This document shows positions 1-9,777 of a stretch of 64,000 nt of DNA, piece by piece. The position numbers and the translations under genes were made by a program. Numbering within the stretch: position 1 is the stretch's first letter; each line of letters opens with the position of its first letter. Source of the DNA: Methanolobus sediminis (lineage in GTDB: Archaea > Halobacteriota > Methanosarcinia > Methanosarcinales > Methanosarcinaceae); NCBI RefSeq assembly GCF_031312595.1, contig NZ_CP133592.1, positions 1-64,000 of the forward strand, read 5' to 3'. Below the pieces are notes generated by a model. The model saw only the letters and a list, made by a program, of their open reading frames with translations. It searched no databases and was not told the DNA's origin.

Positions 1-429
1 TGCAAATACCGCAGTTACCAGGGCGAACCTGCCATGAAACTCGAATCGTCTGCAAGAAAAGCAACTGAAAGGTCACTGGAACTTCCGGTTACTATCAAGG
101 ATAATGTGTTTGATACCGGAATGCTGCTTTTTGAGCTTTACAATAAACTCAGTGAAAATGAGTATTCTATACCTGAACTAGCCTGGGCATATGAGGATGC
201 ATTTGCCCGCGGAGTTTCTGAGATGGCCGTAAGAGCAGCAAAAAGGACAGGTATTGATATAGTAGGACTTACAGGTGGTGTTGCGTATAATGAGCATATA
301 AGCTACCTCATACGTGATATAATTAAGGAAAATGACCTGAAGTTCATCTCACACTCTGAAATCCCATGTGGAGATGCTGGTGTCTCACTCGGACAGGCAA
401 TTGTAGCAAGTCTGAAGAAAGAAGAATAA
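1..429 (+). CDS. hypF: HypF, carbamoyl phosphate-dependent hydrogenase maturation protein (3' part)
   Basis: The frame is open from the first base of the window, so this is the C-terminal ~142 residues of a gene that starts outside it. The reading CKYRSYQGEPAMKLES and the later LTGGVAYNEHI and CGDAGVSLGQA match the end of the Kae1-like carbamoyltransferase domain of HypF. HypF makes the thiocarbamate on HypE that becomes the cyanide ligands of the [NiFe] site. The other hyp genes lie at 8-11.5 kb, separated by the Tat cluster. An internal ATG at 34 is not the real start. The gene ends in TAA at 427-429. Confidence 0.9.
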   Translation, partial: CKYRSYQGEPAMKLESSARKATERSLELPVTIKDNVFDTGMLLFELYNKLSENEYSIPELAWAYEDAFARGVSEMAVRAAKRTGIDIVGLTGGVAYNEHISYLIRDIIKENDLKFISHSEIPCGDAGVSLGQAIVASLKKEE

Positions 430-486
430 AACTGAGAATAAGTGTAGGGTAAAAAGGAAGGATGGTCAAGATGACCATTTATCAAC

Positions 487-1218
487 TTATTTTTTTCTTT
501 TTCCTGTGCCCATTATCCTTACTATCAGAAGACTCAGTTCAAAGAAAATCACAAGTGGTACACCTACCATCATCTGACTGATGACATCCGGAGGCGTGAT
601 AATTGCACCTATTATCAGGAAGATAACATAAATATGCTTACGATATTTGACCAGAGTCTCGTACTGTACTATATCGTAACGTGTCAGCAATGTCAATATG
701 AGTGGTGTTTCAAAGACAAGACCGAATATCAGAGTAGCCTGAACTGAAAATGATATGAAACTGAATATTGAATAAGTGGCTGTCACACCTGAAGCAGCAG
801 CGTTCAGGTAAAGATAATTAATAAAGAGTGGCAGCATAATAAAATATGCATACGACGCACCTGCAAGGAATGATAAAAGAGCAAAGAATGAAACAATTGC
901 AACAGGGCCTTTCCTTATTTTTATTTTTACAAATTTTCTTTTCATAAGAGCCTTGACCGCCAAGAATAATAAAAATGGAAGCAGACAAAATGCTCCTACA
1001 AATAACGCTATTTTCATCTTAAGCATCATTATTTCCAGAGGAGACACATAGACAAGCTTCGCCCCTTCCGGCAGGAGGTCATCCTTAATGGTGCTTATAA
1101 TTAAGCCTGCAAACTGGAAAGATATCATGAAAAGAATAAAGAAAACTGAGAACAGCAGTGCCAGTTTCTTTCTGAGTGAAACTATGACTACACTGATATC
1201 TTCCATAAATGAATTCAA
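487..1218 (-). CDS. tatC: TatC-family Sec-independent translocase subunit (first copy)
   Basis: A 243-residue polytopic membrane protein with about six hydrophobic segments and the TatC pattern: an N-terminal cytoplasmic helix before TM1, a YVSPLEIMMLKMKIAL stretch before TM2, and a late IGAIITPPDVISQ stretch before TM5/6. TatC binds the twin-arginine signal. The start is uncertain: a TTG at 1216-1218 lies 5 nt after AGGTG, while the ATG at 1206 is about 17 nt away. It is divergent from the second tatC, about 70 bp apart. It is more diverged than the copy at 1287, so a specialised or paired role is possible (inference). Confidence 0.85.
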   Translation of the reverse strand: MNSFMEDISVVIVSLRKKLALLFSVFFILFMISFQFAGLIISTIKDDLLPEGAKLVYVSPLEIMMLKMKIALFVGAFCLLPFLLFLAVKALMKRKFVKIKIRKGPVAIVSFFALLSFLAGASYAYFIMLPLFINYLYLNAAASGVTATYSIFSFISFSVQATLIFGLVFETPLILTLLTRYDIVQYETLVKYRKHIYVIFLIIGAIITPPDVISQMMVGVPLVIFFELSLLIVRIMGTGKRKK

Positions 1219-1286
1219 AATATCACCTTTACGTTTTTTCGGGTACTATGTTTTTATTCTATATATCCCAAACCTATTATGATTTT

Positions 1287-2051
1287 ATGGATGACGAACA
1301 AAACAAAAACCAAAAACAAAACACTGATCCCATAAATTCAGCAACAATAGGCGTGTCTGGAGATTATAGTGAGCACGTCAGGTTCCATCTGAAGGAGTTG
1401 CGCAACCGATTAGCCATCATAATTGGTGCAATGATCCTTTGTGTGCTTGTTGCTTATCCTTTCACGGAATACATCCTGACCCATGCATGGAATATGTTCC
1501 TGGGTGAGCAGGTTGGTATGAATATTTACACTCCATTTGAATGGATGTTTGCCAGGGTAAAAATTGCATTACTGATAGCAGTAGCATTTACTTTCCCATT
1601 TACATTCTATGAGCTTTTCAGGTTTGCATCGAGAGGACTATATCCAAACGAGAGGAAATTCATAAAAAGTGTAGTGCCTATATCATTCCTGTTTTTCATT
1701 GCCGGAGCTGCAATTGCACTGGTATTCATTCTGCCACTTATGTTTAATTACATAATTTTGTCTTCAGACACTGTTGCTGAGAACCAGATATCTGTTAAGC
1801 AAACGGTATCCGTTGCTGTTACACTGCTGGCAGGTACGGGACTTGTATTCCAGATACCTGTTCTGATGTTCTTTGCAACCAGAATGCAGATTATCAGGCG
1901 TCAGACACTCAAGAAAATGAGACTTGTAGTATATGCATCACTTCTGACACTTTCATTATTTATTACACCAGACCCTACCTTCATTGCCCAGCTTGTCTGC
2001 GCAGTCCTTCTGGTAGTGTTATTTGAGATAGGATTACTTGTTTCAAAGTAA
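1287..2051 (+). CDS. tatC: TatC, Sec-independent protein translocase (second copy)
   Basis: About 254 residues with six membrane segments. HLKELRNRL near the N-terminus, YTPFEWMFARVKIAL, and LFITPDPTFIAQL are typical TatC landmarks. TatC recognises Tat signal peptides in the membrane. I chose the ATG at 1287 (MDDEQNK), because the upstream in-frame extension is hydrophobic and Tyr-rich and unlike TatC. Two tatA genes follow in the same direction, suggesting a transcription unit. VhtG, encoded 10 kb away, has a clear Tat signal and is a likely cargo. Confidence 0.9.
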   Translation: MDDEQNKNQKQNTDPINSATIGVSGDYSEHVRFHLKELRNRLAIIIGAMILCVLVAYPFTEYILTHAWNMFLGEQVGMNIYTPFEWMFARVKIALLIAVAFTFPFTFYELFRFASRGLYPNERKFIKSVVPISFLFFIAGAAIALVFILPLMFNYIILSSDTVAENQISVKQTVSVAVTLLAGTGLVFQIPVLMFFATRMQIIRRQTLKKMRLVVYASLLTLSLFITPDPTFIAQLVCAVLLVVLFEIGLLVSK

Positions 2052-2103
2052 GCGAACAAATAAAGTATATATTCCAGAAGGAAATAAGGGGTCTATTGAT
2101 ATC

Positions 2104-2409
2104 ATGATAGGTTCGCTCGAGATAGTTGTAATATTGGTCGCTGCGTTGCTTATCTTTGGTCCGGACAAGATACCAGAACTTGCGCGGGCTGCAGGACAGG
2201 CATGGGGTGACTTCCATAAAGCACAACTATCAGCTGAACTAGGACTATCTGATCTTGATATTAACCCGGCAAAGGTCGCTAATGAACCTGAACCAGATGA
2301 AATGGATAACAAGATCAGGCATATAGCAGAATCAGCAGGAATAGATGTGCAGGGAAAAAGCACAGAAGAACTTCTTTCCCTTATGGAAGAAGCCGCAAAG
2401 GCCAAGTGA
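2104..2409 (+). CDS. tatA: TatA/TatB-family translocase protein
   Basis: A 101-residue protein with one short N-terminal membrane helix (IGSLEIVVILVAALLIF), the hinge GPDKIPELAR, then an amphipathic helix and an acidic tail: the standard TatA architecture. TatA oligomers form the translocation path. The start at 2104 is set by the family pattern; an earlier in-frame start at 2038 would add an unrelated N-terminus overlapping tatC. The C-terminal GIDVQGKSTEEL resembles GIDTTGKSDDEL in the next protein, so the two are recent paralogues. Confidence 0.88.
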   Translation: MIGSLEIVVILVAALLIFGPDKIPELARAAGQAWGDFHKAQLSAELGLSDLDINPAKVANEPEPDEMDNKIRHIAESAGIDVQGKSTEELLSLMEEAAKAK

Positions 2410-2419
2410 TATTAAAATC

Positions 2420-2440
2420 CTAGTATACATTATATACTAG
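2420..2440. promoter_or_regulatory. Perfect inverted repeat between the two tatA genes
   Basis: CTAGTATA and TATACTAG are 8-bp perfect arms around a 5-nt loop, 10 nt after the stop of the first tatA and about 30 nt before the second start. It is AT-rich and has no long T-run, so an operator or a processing hairpin fits better than a terminator. Confidence 0.5.
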
Positions 2441-2470
2441 TAACGCATAAAAACGGAGTAGTGATAGTTA

Positions 2471-2785
2471 ATGATAGGCGGATTAGGTCCTACAGAACTT
2501 ATACTGATCTTTGCAGTGATCTTTTTGCTCTTTGGCGCTGCTAAATTGCCAGAACTTGCACGTTCCATGGGAACATCCATGGGCGAGTTCAAGAAAGCAC
2601 AGAAAGAGTCAGAGCAGTCAGTAAAAGAATTTGAACGTTCCCTTAAGGAACAGGTTAACACAACACCAGCAGAAGAAACAAAGACTGCTGATGTCAAACA
2701 GGTAGCAGCAAACCTCGGTATTGACACAACCGGCAAGAGTGATGATGAACTCCTCGCTGAGATCAATACCATGCTGAAAAAGTGA
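2471..2785 (+). CDS. tatA: TatA-family translocase protein (second copy)
   Basis: 104 residues: N-terminal membrane helix (MIGGLGPTELILIFAVIFLLFG), hinge AAKLPELARSMG, then an amphipathic helix beginning FKKAQKESEQSVKEF and a polar tail ending MLKK. This is a classical TatA. A GGAG lies at 2455-2458, 12 nt before the ATG. It is a paralogue of the preceding gene; the shared GID-x2-GKS-x-(D/E)-EL tail suggests a duplication followed by division of roles (inference). Confidence 0.9.
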   Translation: MIGGLGPTELILIFAVIFLLFGAAKLPELARSMGTSMGEFKKAQKESEQSVKEFERSLKEQVNTTPAEETKTADVKQVAANLGIDTTGKSDDELLAEINTMLKK

Positions 2786-3238
2786 GTTTAACACCTGTTC
2801 TTACTCACTTATCTTTTGTTTTAAACCGTTTCTCATATTTTCTAATTCTCACTCATATTTCAATATAACAAGTGCTTTGTATTCTCGCAAATTCTTATTT
2901 TAGCTTCCACATATGAATTGATGGCTATGTTCATCGTTCCATCAGTGTTGATAATCTCTATATCAAAAAGTGTTGCAAACTCGGAAGCGGTTATTTATGA
3001 GGGATTTGAAGACAAAAAAATTATTACTCAATCATTTTTTATTGTAATAATCTCATGCTATAAAAAGGAAAAATTGTATTTAATTATACGTGGACAAATT
3101 TTACTATTGAAATGTACTTTTGAAATATCGGCTCTGTATATGCCATATAACTATGTTTAGATGCAAATGTCAAATGAATCTGAAGAAGGATTTTAAGTTC
3201 AAAGTTAATCCAGCTGCACTTACTAAAAACAATCGTTT
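2786..3238. other. Intergenic region with possible coding remnant
   Basis: A pyrimidine-rich stretch follows tatA, then AT-rich sequence. The 80-codon + strand ORF at 2918-3160 has no family resemblance or ribosome site. The minus strand around 2860-2990 reads as a protein-like fragment (LFDIEIINTDGTMNIAI) that runs into stops, so a decayed gene is possible. No confident gene seen. Confidence 0.3.
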
Positions 3239-3781
3239 TTAATCAGTTGCCCTGCAAACACAGTATTTGCACAGGGACATTTCTTCTAATATATGCTTAG
3301 TCTTTGCAGGACAGTAGTAAGCACCATTATTTTCAAAAATCGTCTGATTTTCATTTACGTACATTCCCGGCGGGTGGAGCGGTTCTTTCGCTATAAAAGT
3401 CAGATATGTGGAAATAATACGGGTATATTCCTTCAAATCTCTTTGACCGGGAGCATACCCGTCCATGTATTTGTTGATCCTGAAGGTAAAATCCTCAAGT
3501 TTTCCAATGTCTATTTCCTTAGATATTTCTGAACAATCTCTTTCTTTTAGCTCAGAATATTTCTTGCGATTGTATCTTGCAAGACATTGGATATTGTACT
3601 GAAGACTTCCATGGGGACTTTGGATATCGCCTGCTTCTTTTTCATTCATCCTTGCTAAATACTCTGAAGAGATATTGGCAGCTTCTTTCTTTAATAAAAG
3701 CAATAGTTCACATGTATTGATATGAAATCCCCCATTAGTACATAGGTACTCTCTGGCAGCTTTACAAATAATTCTGCCCAT
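3239..3781 (-). CDS. DUF2115 / UPF0305-like methanogen protein
   Basis: 180 residues. The C-terminal block NGAYYCPAKTKHILEEMSLCKYCVC, split here as NGAYYCPAKTKH and CKYCVC, has the cysteines and order I associate with the DUF2115 (UPF0305) family of methanogens, whose function is unknown. The C-x2-C-x-C arrangement could bind a metal. It is cytoplasmic, with no signal or membrane segment. It is a single gene convergent with the tatA unit. Family assignment is from memory of the motif; a profile search would settle it. Confidence 0.6.
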   Translation of the reverse strand: MGRIICKAAREYLCTNGGFHINTCELLLLLKKEAANISSEYLARMNEKEAGDIQSPHGSLQYNIQCLARYNRKKYSELKERDCSEISKEIDIGKLEDFTFRINKYMDGYAPGQRDLKEYTRIISTYLTFIAKEPLHPPGMYVNENQTIFENNGAYYCPAKTKHILEEMSLCKYCVCRATD

Positions 3782-3863
3782 ATTTATGAGGATTCAAAAA
3801 CTTACTATTGTACTTAAAGTCATTCCTGTATATTCAGCATCTTATGACATTAAAATAAAAAAG

Positions 3864-3888
3864 AGAAGAATCATTTATTGATTCTTCT
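3864..3888 (-). terminator. Terminator hairpin of the beta-helix gene
   Basis: AGAAGAATCA pairs perfectly with TGATTCTTCT across a 5-nt loop, overlapping the last codons of the gene that ends at 3875. On the minus strand it is followed by a T-rich run. Confidence 0.6.
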
Positions 3889-6800
3889 TTTTGTAGGCGA
3901 TGTATATAGCCAGCAATACACCAATAAGCAGCAGTATGCCAAATCCTATAATAGTTCCTGATCCGCTTTCAGGTTCTTCTGTTATATCAACATCTCCTGT
4001 TTCAGGAATTTCTACAGGTCCAGTGCTCATGAGCTCATCGTCCTCGGGAGAAAACACTAAATCCTCCTCTTCAGGAACAGTGTCTTCTTCAGGCTCTTCT
4101 GGTGGTCTTATTACCAGATCACCAGTATGACTACTACCTCTTCTGGAAGAACTACTGGCAGTAACAGCAACTTCAGTAGATACAATGATACTCACCCAGT
4201 TACCGACATTACCGGCAGCATCAACCGGACGCAGAGTGTAATCATATTCTGTTCCAGAAGATAGTCCTGTATCTGTGTATGTGTCGCCAACTACAGCAGC
4301 GATGTAAACACTGTTCCTCCACAGTTCCATGTGATCAGTGTCAGATGAACTGTTCCATGAAAGAGTAATGGAACTACTTGTATTTCCTGCAACCACAAGA
4401 TCAGTAGTATTTGCAGGAGGTACTGTATCAATACTGAAAGATATCAGGGCTGATGCACCGACATTACCTGAAGTATCATTTGCATAGACTATGATATTAT
4501 GACTTCCATCAGGCAGTGGTGGCAATACTATGTTTGGTACGAAAGTGACATTGGCACTACCATTGAGACTATACCACCATGTATCAATTAGCTCGTTAGC
4601 GAGAACATTGAGCGGAATTGTGCTTGTGGCATAAATCGCATTGTCATTAAGCGTTTCCACTGTAATGACTGGAGCCGTGATATCAAGTCCAGTAGCTATA
4701 ACCAGTGGCAGATGATCGATGTTAGATCCGTCAAGATCGAACTGTGAATCACCAAATCCATCACCATTGCTGTCCACACCTAGATAATCTGACCAGTAAT
4801 TACCTCCAAGATATGCACCACCCACAATGTTAGGTCCTGTGGTATTTGTGATGTTCCAGATATTGCTACTGGCAGCTGCAAAATCAACGTTGTCGGTGCT
4901 GTTGAAGTAATTGTTATAGATCAGATTGTTGTAGGCATCAGACAGACCTATACCTATAGCAGCATTCAACACCTTGTTACCTGTCACGGTGTTTATATCA
5001 CTAGAATACAGACTTAGTCCTTTCTGATTGATATTCTCTATAGTATTTCCTACAATCATATTGTTGTGGGAAGAAGAGAGACCTATACCAAGTTCAGAGT
5101 TAGTAGCTTCATTATTACTCAATGAATTATTGTTACTATCTTCGGACACGTCTATAGAATAGGTATTGCCTGATACCACATTATTGTTCAGTGTATCGCC
5201 ATTGGAATGACTCATGGAGATACCATAGCCGCTGCTGTGATTCTCAATCGTGTTTCCGATCAGAGCAATATTGTCGGAATAACGCAGGTAGATGCCGTAG
5301 TTTTCGTTATTCGACACTATGTTGCCCGTCAAAGTATTGTCGTCGGAATAATCAATACGGATTCCGTAATTTAGAGCAACATGATTTGCGCAATTATCAT
5401 TTATGATATTATTACTCATTTCATTTTTGTCGGAATAAGACAAGTAGATACCATAGTTAGAGTTGTTTGATATCGTGTTGTCGGTCAAAGTATTGCCATT
5501 ACTGTAATACAGGTGGACACCCGTATTACCATTGTCGGAGACCATATTGTTGATCAATGTATTGTTGTTGGAATAAGATAGATCTATACCGTAGTCCACA
5601 TTGCTCAACACTGAATTAGAGATCAATGTATTGTTGCTAGAAGAAATACGTATACCCGTCTTTGTAGCACTACTCACATTGAATCCAGTAATGGTCACAC
5701 CGTCAGCAGTAACATAGAAAGTATACAAACCGCCATTAGATATGACATTAGTAACTGTAGCACCATCTGTTGATTCAATGTTCAGTTGCTTATTCACATT
5801 CACGTTCTCGGTATACGTTCCCGGATACACAAGAATCGTATTACCAGCACTGGCTGCATCGATAGCTTCCTGTATTGTAAAGAAATCCTTGCCTCCGCTG
5901 TCATCCACTGTTATTATACCACTAGGTGCTATAACCAGCGGCAGATAATCTTTGCCAGATTCTGTGCTGCCTATATTGTGAATGAAAGAATCGTATTCAG
6001 TATCACCAAATCCATCACTATCACCATCTACACCACCATAATTTGACCAGTAGTTACCTCCAATGTTAGGTCCACCCACAATATTAGGTCCTGCAGTCAT
6101 TGTGACATTCCAGACATTAGTATTGGTATTATCAAGGTAAACGTTGGTTGGGTTGTCAAAGTAATTGTCATAGATCAGGTTGTCAGAGGAACCACCCAGA
6201 TAGAGACCCTTAGTAGCGTTCATTACTGTGTTACCTGTCAAAGTATTGTAAGCACTGGAAGACATCATACTTATTCCGTAAAGTGAACAGTTCTCTACAG
6301 TATTTCCTACAATCATATTGTTGTCGGAAGAAGCAAAACGCATACCTTCATTGGTATTTGTAATCACATTATTACTCAATGAGTTATTGTCAGTGCCAGA
6401 GTACTGAAGATATATAGAATAAAGGTTTCCTGACAATTCATTGTTATCAAAGACATTGTTGCTGGACAGCTGCATGTCAATACCGTGGTGGTCATTGTCC
6501 AACACTGTATTATAGGTCAGCGTATTGTAATTCGACTGAGCCATGATAATACCGTCTTTATTGCTTGACACTGTATTATAGGTCAGCGTATTGTTACTCG
6601 AATAGCCCATATTAATACCGTCGAGGCTTGCGCCCGACACCGTATTATGATCAAGCATATTGTTATTGACCTGATACATGTAAATGCCTTGAGAAACTGT
6701 ATTCGACACCGTATTATAATTCAGCATGTTGTCATTGGTACTAGACAGCATAATACCCTGGGAACCAGCGTTTGACACTGTGTTATAATTTAGCGTATTG

Positions 6801-7687
6801 TTATTGGTACTAGATAGGTAAATGCCTTGGGAACCTGTATTCGACACTGTGTTATAATTCAACGTATTGTTATAAGTATTATAAACAGCGCTGTTAGCAT
6901 AGATGTGAATGCCTGTTGAACTACTTGACACCGTGTTATTGATCAGGTAGTTATTGCTGCTGGAATCAGCCACGCGGATGCCCTCACCACTACCGGCGTT
7001 TGACACTGTGTTGTCAATCACGTTGTTATAACTGCTGGAATAAGTCAGAATGATACCGTTGTTGTTATTATTCAACATCATGTTATTGATTAAGTTATTA
7101 TAACTACAGGAATCCCAGAGCTGAAGACCATTACCGTTGTTCTGACCCATATTATCGACTAGGTTATTGTGATTGGAACCATACCGCAGCCAGATACCGT
7201 TGCCATCATTGTTTGACAGCATATTACCGACCACGTTGTTGTTGTCGCTAGTATACAGAAAGATACCAACGTTATTTCCCGATGCTATATTGTTGGTCAC
7301 GTTATTGTCGTCAGAACCAGAACTCAGATAGATGCCTGCCTTCTGAGAACCCGTTGCACCACTAACATTGAACCCGTTTATGGTTACATAATCTGCAGTT
7401 ACATAGAAGACATTTTGATCGTAGACATCGGTAATGACATGAGTGACTGCAGCGCCGCCTGTTGACGTGATGTTCAGTTGTTTATTCACGCTGACATGCT
7501 CAGTATACGTTCCCGGATAAACAAGGATTGTGTCTCCGTTATTTACGGCTCCGTCATCTATTGCATCCTGTATCGAAGTAAAATCTGCACCGGGATCATC
7601 GTCCACTGTGTATGTAGCTGCAGGTGCAACAGCTGTCCCCATGGTCACTATTAAAGCAACCAGAATTAACATTGATCTTGTTTTCAT
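3875..7687 (-). CDS. Large NosD-type right-handed beta-helix surface protein
   Basis: 1270 residues. Signal peptide at 1-23 (MLILVALIVTMGTAVAPAA). Two pectin-lyase-fold units each open with a block of the form VDD-x-G-x-DF-x-I-Q-AID followed by ILVYPGTYTE (from about residue 27 and about 590), then dozens of NN-T-L-x-x-N-x-V-S coils. Near residues 1020-1180 are Ig/fibronectin-like beta domains (APVITVE, APANTTDL-like). An acidic Pro/Glu linker precedes a C-terminal membrane helix (IIGFGILLLIGVLLAIYIAY) and KKKNQ, so the protein is anchored at the cell surface. NosD/PbH1 repeats bind carbohydrate or build adhesins. No archaeosortase motif is seen. A GGTGGT lies just before the ATG. Confidence 0.88.
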   Translation of the reverse strand: MKTRSMLILVALIVTMGTAVAPAATYTVDDDPGADFTSIQDAIDDGAVNNGDTILVYPGTYTEHVSVNKQLNITSTGGAAVTHVITDVYDQNVFYVTADYVTINGFNVSGATGSQKAGIYLSSGSDDNNVTNNIASGNNVGIFLYTSDNNNVVGNMLSNNDGNGIWLRYGSNHNNLVDNMGQNNGNGLQLWDSCSYNNLINNMMLNNNNNGIILTYSSSYNNVIDNTVSNAGSGEGIRVADSSSNNYLINNTVSSSSTGIHIYANSAVYNTYNNTLNYNTVSNTGSQGIYLSSTNNNTLNYNTVSNAGSQGIMLSSTNDNMLNYNTVSNTVSQGIYMYQVNNNMLDHNTVSGASLDGINMGYSSNNTLTYNTVSSNKDGIIMAQSNYNTLTYNTVLDNDHHGIDMQLSSNNVFDNNELSGNLYSIYLQYSGTDNNSLSNNVITNTNEGMRFASSDNNMIVGNTVENCSLYGISMMSSSAYNTLTGNTVMNATKGLYLGGSSDNLIYDNYFDNPTNVYLDNTNTNVWNVTMTAGPNIVGGPNIGGNYWSNYGGVDGDSDGFGDTEYDSFIHNIGSTESGKDYLPLVIAPSGIITVDDSGGKDFFTIQEAIDAASAGNTILVYPGTYTENVNVNKQLNIESTDGATVTNVISNGGLYTFYVTADGVTITGFNVSSATKTGIRISSSNNTLISNSVLSNVDYGIDLSYSNNNTLINNMVSDNGNTGVHLYYSNGNTLTDNTISNNSNYGIYLSYSDKNEMSNNIINDNCANHVALNYGIRIDYSDDNTLTGNIVSNNENYGIYLRYSDNIALIGNTIENHSSGYGISMSHSNGDTLNNNVVSGNTYSIDVSEDSNNNSLSNNEATNSELGIGLSSSHNNMIVGNTIENINQKGLSLYSSDINTVTGNKVLNAAIGIGLSDAYNNLIYNNYFNSTDNVDFAAASSNIWNITNTTGPNIVGGAYLGGNYWSDYLGVDSNGDGFGDSQFDLDGSNIDHLPLVIATGLDITAPVITVETLNDNAIYATSTIPLNVLANELIDTWWYSLNGSANVTFVPNIVLPPLPDGSHNIIVYANDTSGNVGASALISFSIDTVPPANTTDLVVAGNTSSSITLSWNSSSDTDHMELWRNSVYIAAVVGDTYTDTGLSSGTEYDYTLRPVDAAGNVGNWVSIIVSTEVAVTASSSSRRGSSHTGDLVIRPPEEPEEDTVPEEEDLVFSPEDDELMSTGPVEIPETGDVDITEEPESGSGTIIGFGILLLIGVLLAIYIAYKKKNQ

Positions 7688-7957
7688 AGCATACCACCAT
7701 CACATTATAAAGCTAAGGATCAACAGCAGAGATGAAACTCACTAAAAACAGATTACTGCCCCAAATAAACTACAAAAAAGGCAAATCTGCCTTGTAGTCC
7801 CTACAAATAATATAACCCTTAGTAAAATATGGTGGCTGCTTTTATAAATAGATTCACAGCGTTAACTAATAGCAATAATTCATAATCATTTTTAAAAGAA
7901 AATAAATTAAAAAGATAAGAATGAGATTTAAGCCACAAAAAATGACAGCCTGCTTTA
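7688..7957. other. Intergenic region between surface protein and hyp operon
   Basis: About 270 bp, AT-rich, holding the upstream region of the beta-helix gene (leftward) and the 3' end of the hypE transcript. No gene or clear hairpin seen. Confidence 0.3.
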
Positions 7958-9010
7958 TTAGCAGACTCTTGGAATCGGATCGCCAACAGGCATTCCAAGC
8001 TGACGCAGGCTTCCAATGGATGTCCTGAGCAGAACCTTACCCTTGTGCTCACTGACAGCCTTACCAACTATCCTGGCATTCAGACCATATTTGTGAGACT
8101 TCAGAAGCTCAAGAACCTGCTCAGCGTATTCAGGACGAACCCCTATCACAGCCTTTCCTTCATTGGCAATCTCAAGGGGATTCAGTCCAAGCATTTCACA
8201 TGCTGTACTTACAACCATATCAATTGGGATATCGCTTTCTTCAAGGATTATACCGACATCACTTTTCTGAGCCATCTCATTGATGCAGGAAGCCAGACCT
8301 CCACGTGTGGGGTCTTTCATGGCACAAATCACCGGCTGGCCGTCTTCAGTTCTCAGTTCAAGGGGAGCTTTCAGGAGTCCACTAACAGGAGCAACATCAG
8401 ATACAAGCTTTGTCTCAAAATCAAATCCTTCCCTGTGGGAAAGTAAAGCTATCCCGTGGTCACCAAGGTTACCTGTGACAATGATAACATCATCAGGAGA
8501 AAGTCCATTGTCCCTGACAACTTTAGGAGCAACTCCAACACCTGTTGTGTTGATTATCATGGAATCCAGTTTATTACCCTGAATTGTCTTGGTGTCACCG
8601 GTTATTATGGCAACCTCAGCCTCTTCTGCTGCGAGGTTCATAGACTTGATAATCTCTTCAAATGAAGACAGCTCAAAACCTTCAGGAACAATGATCGCAC
8701 AGGTCAGAGCCAGCGGCTTTGCACCCATAACAGTAAGATCATTCACAGTACCGCATACAGCAATCCTTCCAATATCTCCGCCAGGGAAAAAGAGAGGGTC
8801 AACAACATGACTGTCAGTTGTCATAACTAACTCATAGTCATCTCCCATTCCTTCAGGTATCGAGATGGTTGAACCGTCATCGAGGTCATCAAGACCGACT
8901 GTTCCGGCTGAACGTCTGGAAATGTTTTTCAGGATAATGCCTCCAATGAGTTCCTGCATGAACTGACCGCCAGCACCATGTTCCATACTTATCCTGTTCT
9001 GCTGGGACAT
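7958..9010 (-). CDS. hypE: HypE, carbamoyl dehydratase / hydrogenase maturation
   Basis: 350 residues of the PurM/AIR-synthetase fold. EHGAGGQFMQELI opens the protein, TTDSHVVDPLFFPGGDIG is the ATP/Mg block, and ITGDTKTIQ and DPTRGGLAS follow. It ends in PIPRVC, the C-terminal cysteine that is thiocarbamoylated by HypF and dehydrated to thiocyanate for the Fe(CN)2CO centre. I chose ATG 9008-9010 because it gives the standard MSQQNRISMEHGAGG start and lies 4 nt after the hypB stop. Last gene of hypC-D-A-B-E. Confidence 0.95.
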   Translation of the reverse strand: MSQQNRISMEHGAGGQFMQELIGGIILKNISRRSAGTVGLDDLDDGSTISIPEGMGDDYELVMTTDSHVVDPLFFPGGDIGRIAVCGTVNDLTVMGAKPLALTCAIIVPEGFELSSFEEIIKSMNLAAEEAEVAIITGDTKTIQGNKLDSMIINTTGVGVAPKVVRDNGLSPDDVIIVTGNLGDHGIALLSHREGFDFETKLVSDVAPVSGLLKAPLELRTEDGQPVICAMKDPTRGGLASCINEMAQKSDVGIILEESDIPIDMVVSTACEMLGLNPLEIANEGKAVIGVRPEYAEQVLELLKSHKYGLNARIVGKAVSEHKGKVLLRTSIGSLRQLGMPVGDPIPRVC

Positions 9011-9014
9011 ATTA

Positions 9015-9692
9015 TCAGTCCTTACGGTTTTCTCTGCATTTGTCTGCCATGGATGAGATGGTTGAGAACCACTTATCCATGCTTTGCGCATCATGAATGG
9101 AAGTTTTAAGAACTGGAATATCAGGATTCAGGTGCCTGGCATCTGCCTCCATCTTTTCCGCACTGGCAAACACAGCCTCTGCAAGATCTTTTTTGTGGAT
9201 GATTGCAATGTCCGTATGCTTGAATATCATCGGATGTTTCAGGACAATATCATCACCTTCAGTGACACTCACAACCACAACACGCAGATGTTCACCAAGT
9301 TTGTAGTCTGCAGGGCAGATGAGATTTCCAACATTTTCCATAAGCAGGATATCTACATCCGCAAGGTCAATGGACTTTAATGCCTTTTCAACAAGCTTTG
9401 CATCAAGATGGCATTCCCTTCCGGTGTTCACAGGAATTGTTGTAACACCGAGCTTTGCTATTCTTCCGGCATCCATGTCAGCTATCACATCACCTGCAAT
9501 AACAGCAAGGCGATATTTGTCACCCAGGTTCTCAACTGTCTTTTCAATGATGGTAGTCTTCCCGGAACCAATAGCTCCCATGAAATTGATCGCAAGAACA
9601 CCATTCTTATCAAGAAGTTTCTGGTTCTTGGCTGCAAGCTTATCGTTTGCCTTGAGAACATCATGGCCCACATTGATCACATGCATTAACAT
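9015..9692 (-). CDS. hypB: HypB, GTPase for nickel insertion
   Basis: 225 residues. P-loop GAIGSGKT at about residues 39-46, switch region DVIADMDAG, NTGRECHLDA with the conserved Cys-His metal pair, MENVGNLICPADY, and HKKDLAEAV. HypB with HypA delivers Ni to the hydrogenase large subunit. There is no His-rich nickel store at the N-terminus, as usual in archaea. Start at 9692 is set by GGGAGA with 8-nt spacing. The hypA stop lies about 85 nt upstream and hypE begins 4 nt downstream. Confidence 0.95.
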   Translation of the reverse strand: MLMHVINVGHDVLKANDKLAAKNQKLLDKNGVLAINFMGAIGSGKTTIIEKTVENLGDKYRLAVIAGDVIADMDAGRIAKLGVTTIPVNTGRECHLDAKLVEKALKSIDLADVDILLMENVGNLICPADYKLGEHLRVVVVSVTEGDDIVLKHPMIFKHTDIAIIHKKDLAEAVFASAEKMEADARHLNPDIPVLKTSIHDAQSMDKWFSTISSMADKCRENRKD

Positions 9693-9777
9693 AATAAAAG
9701 TCTCCCAATTATTCACGTTTTTAATGTTCTTAAAATTTAGTGGTTTTTGAAATATCTATATAACGACCAGTATTAGC

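Noticed and set aside
2918..3160. 80-codon + strand ORF after tatA
   Set aside because: Low-complexity hydrophobic translation, no ribosome site, no recognisable motif; the other strand looks more protein-like but is broken.
5191..5406. ORFs inside and antisense to the beta-helix gene
   Set aside because: They arise from the repetitive coding sequence on the opposite strand and have no independent support.
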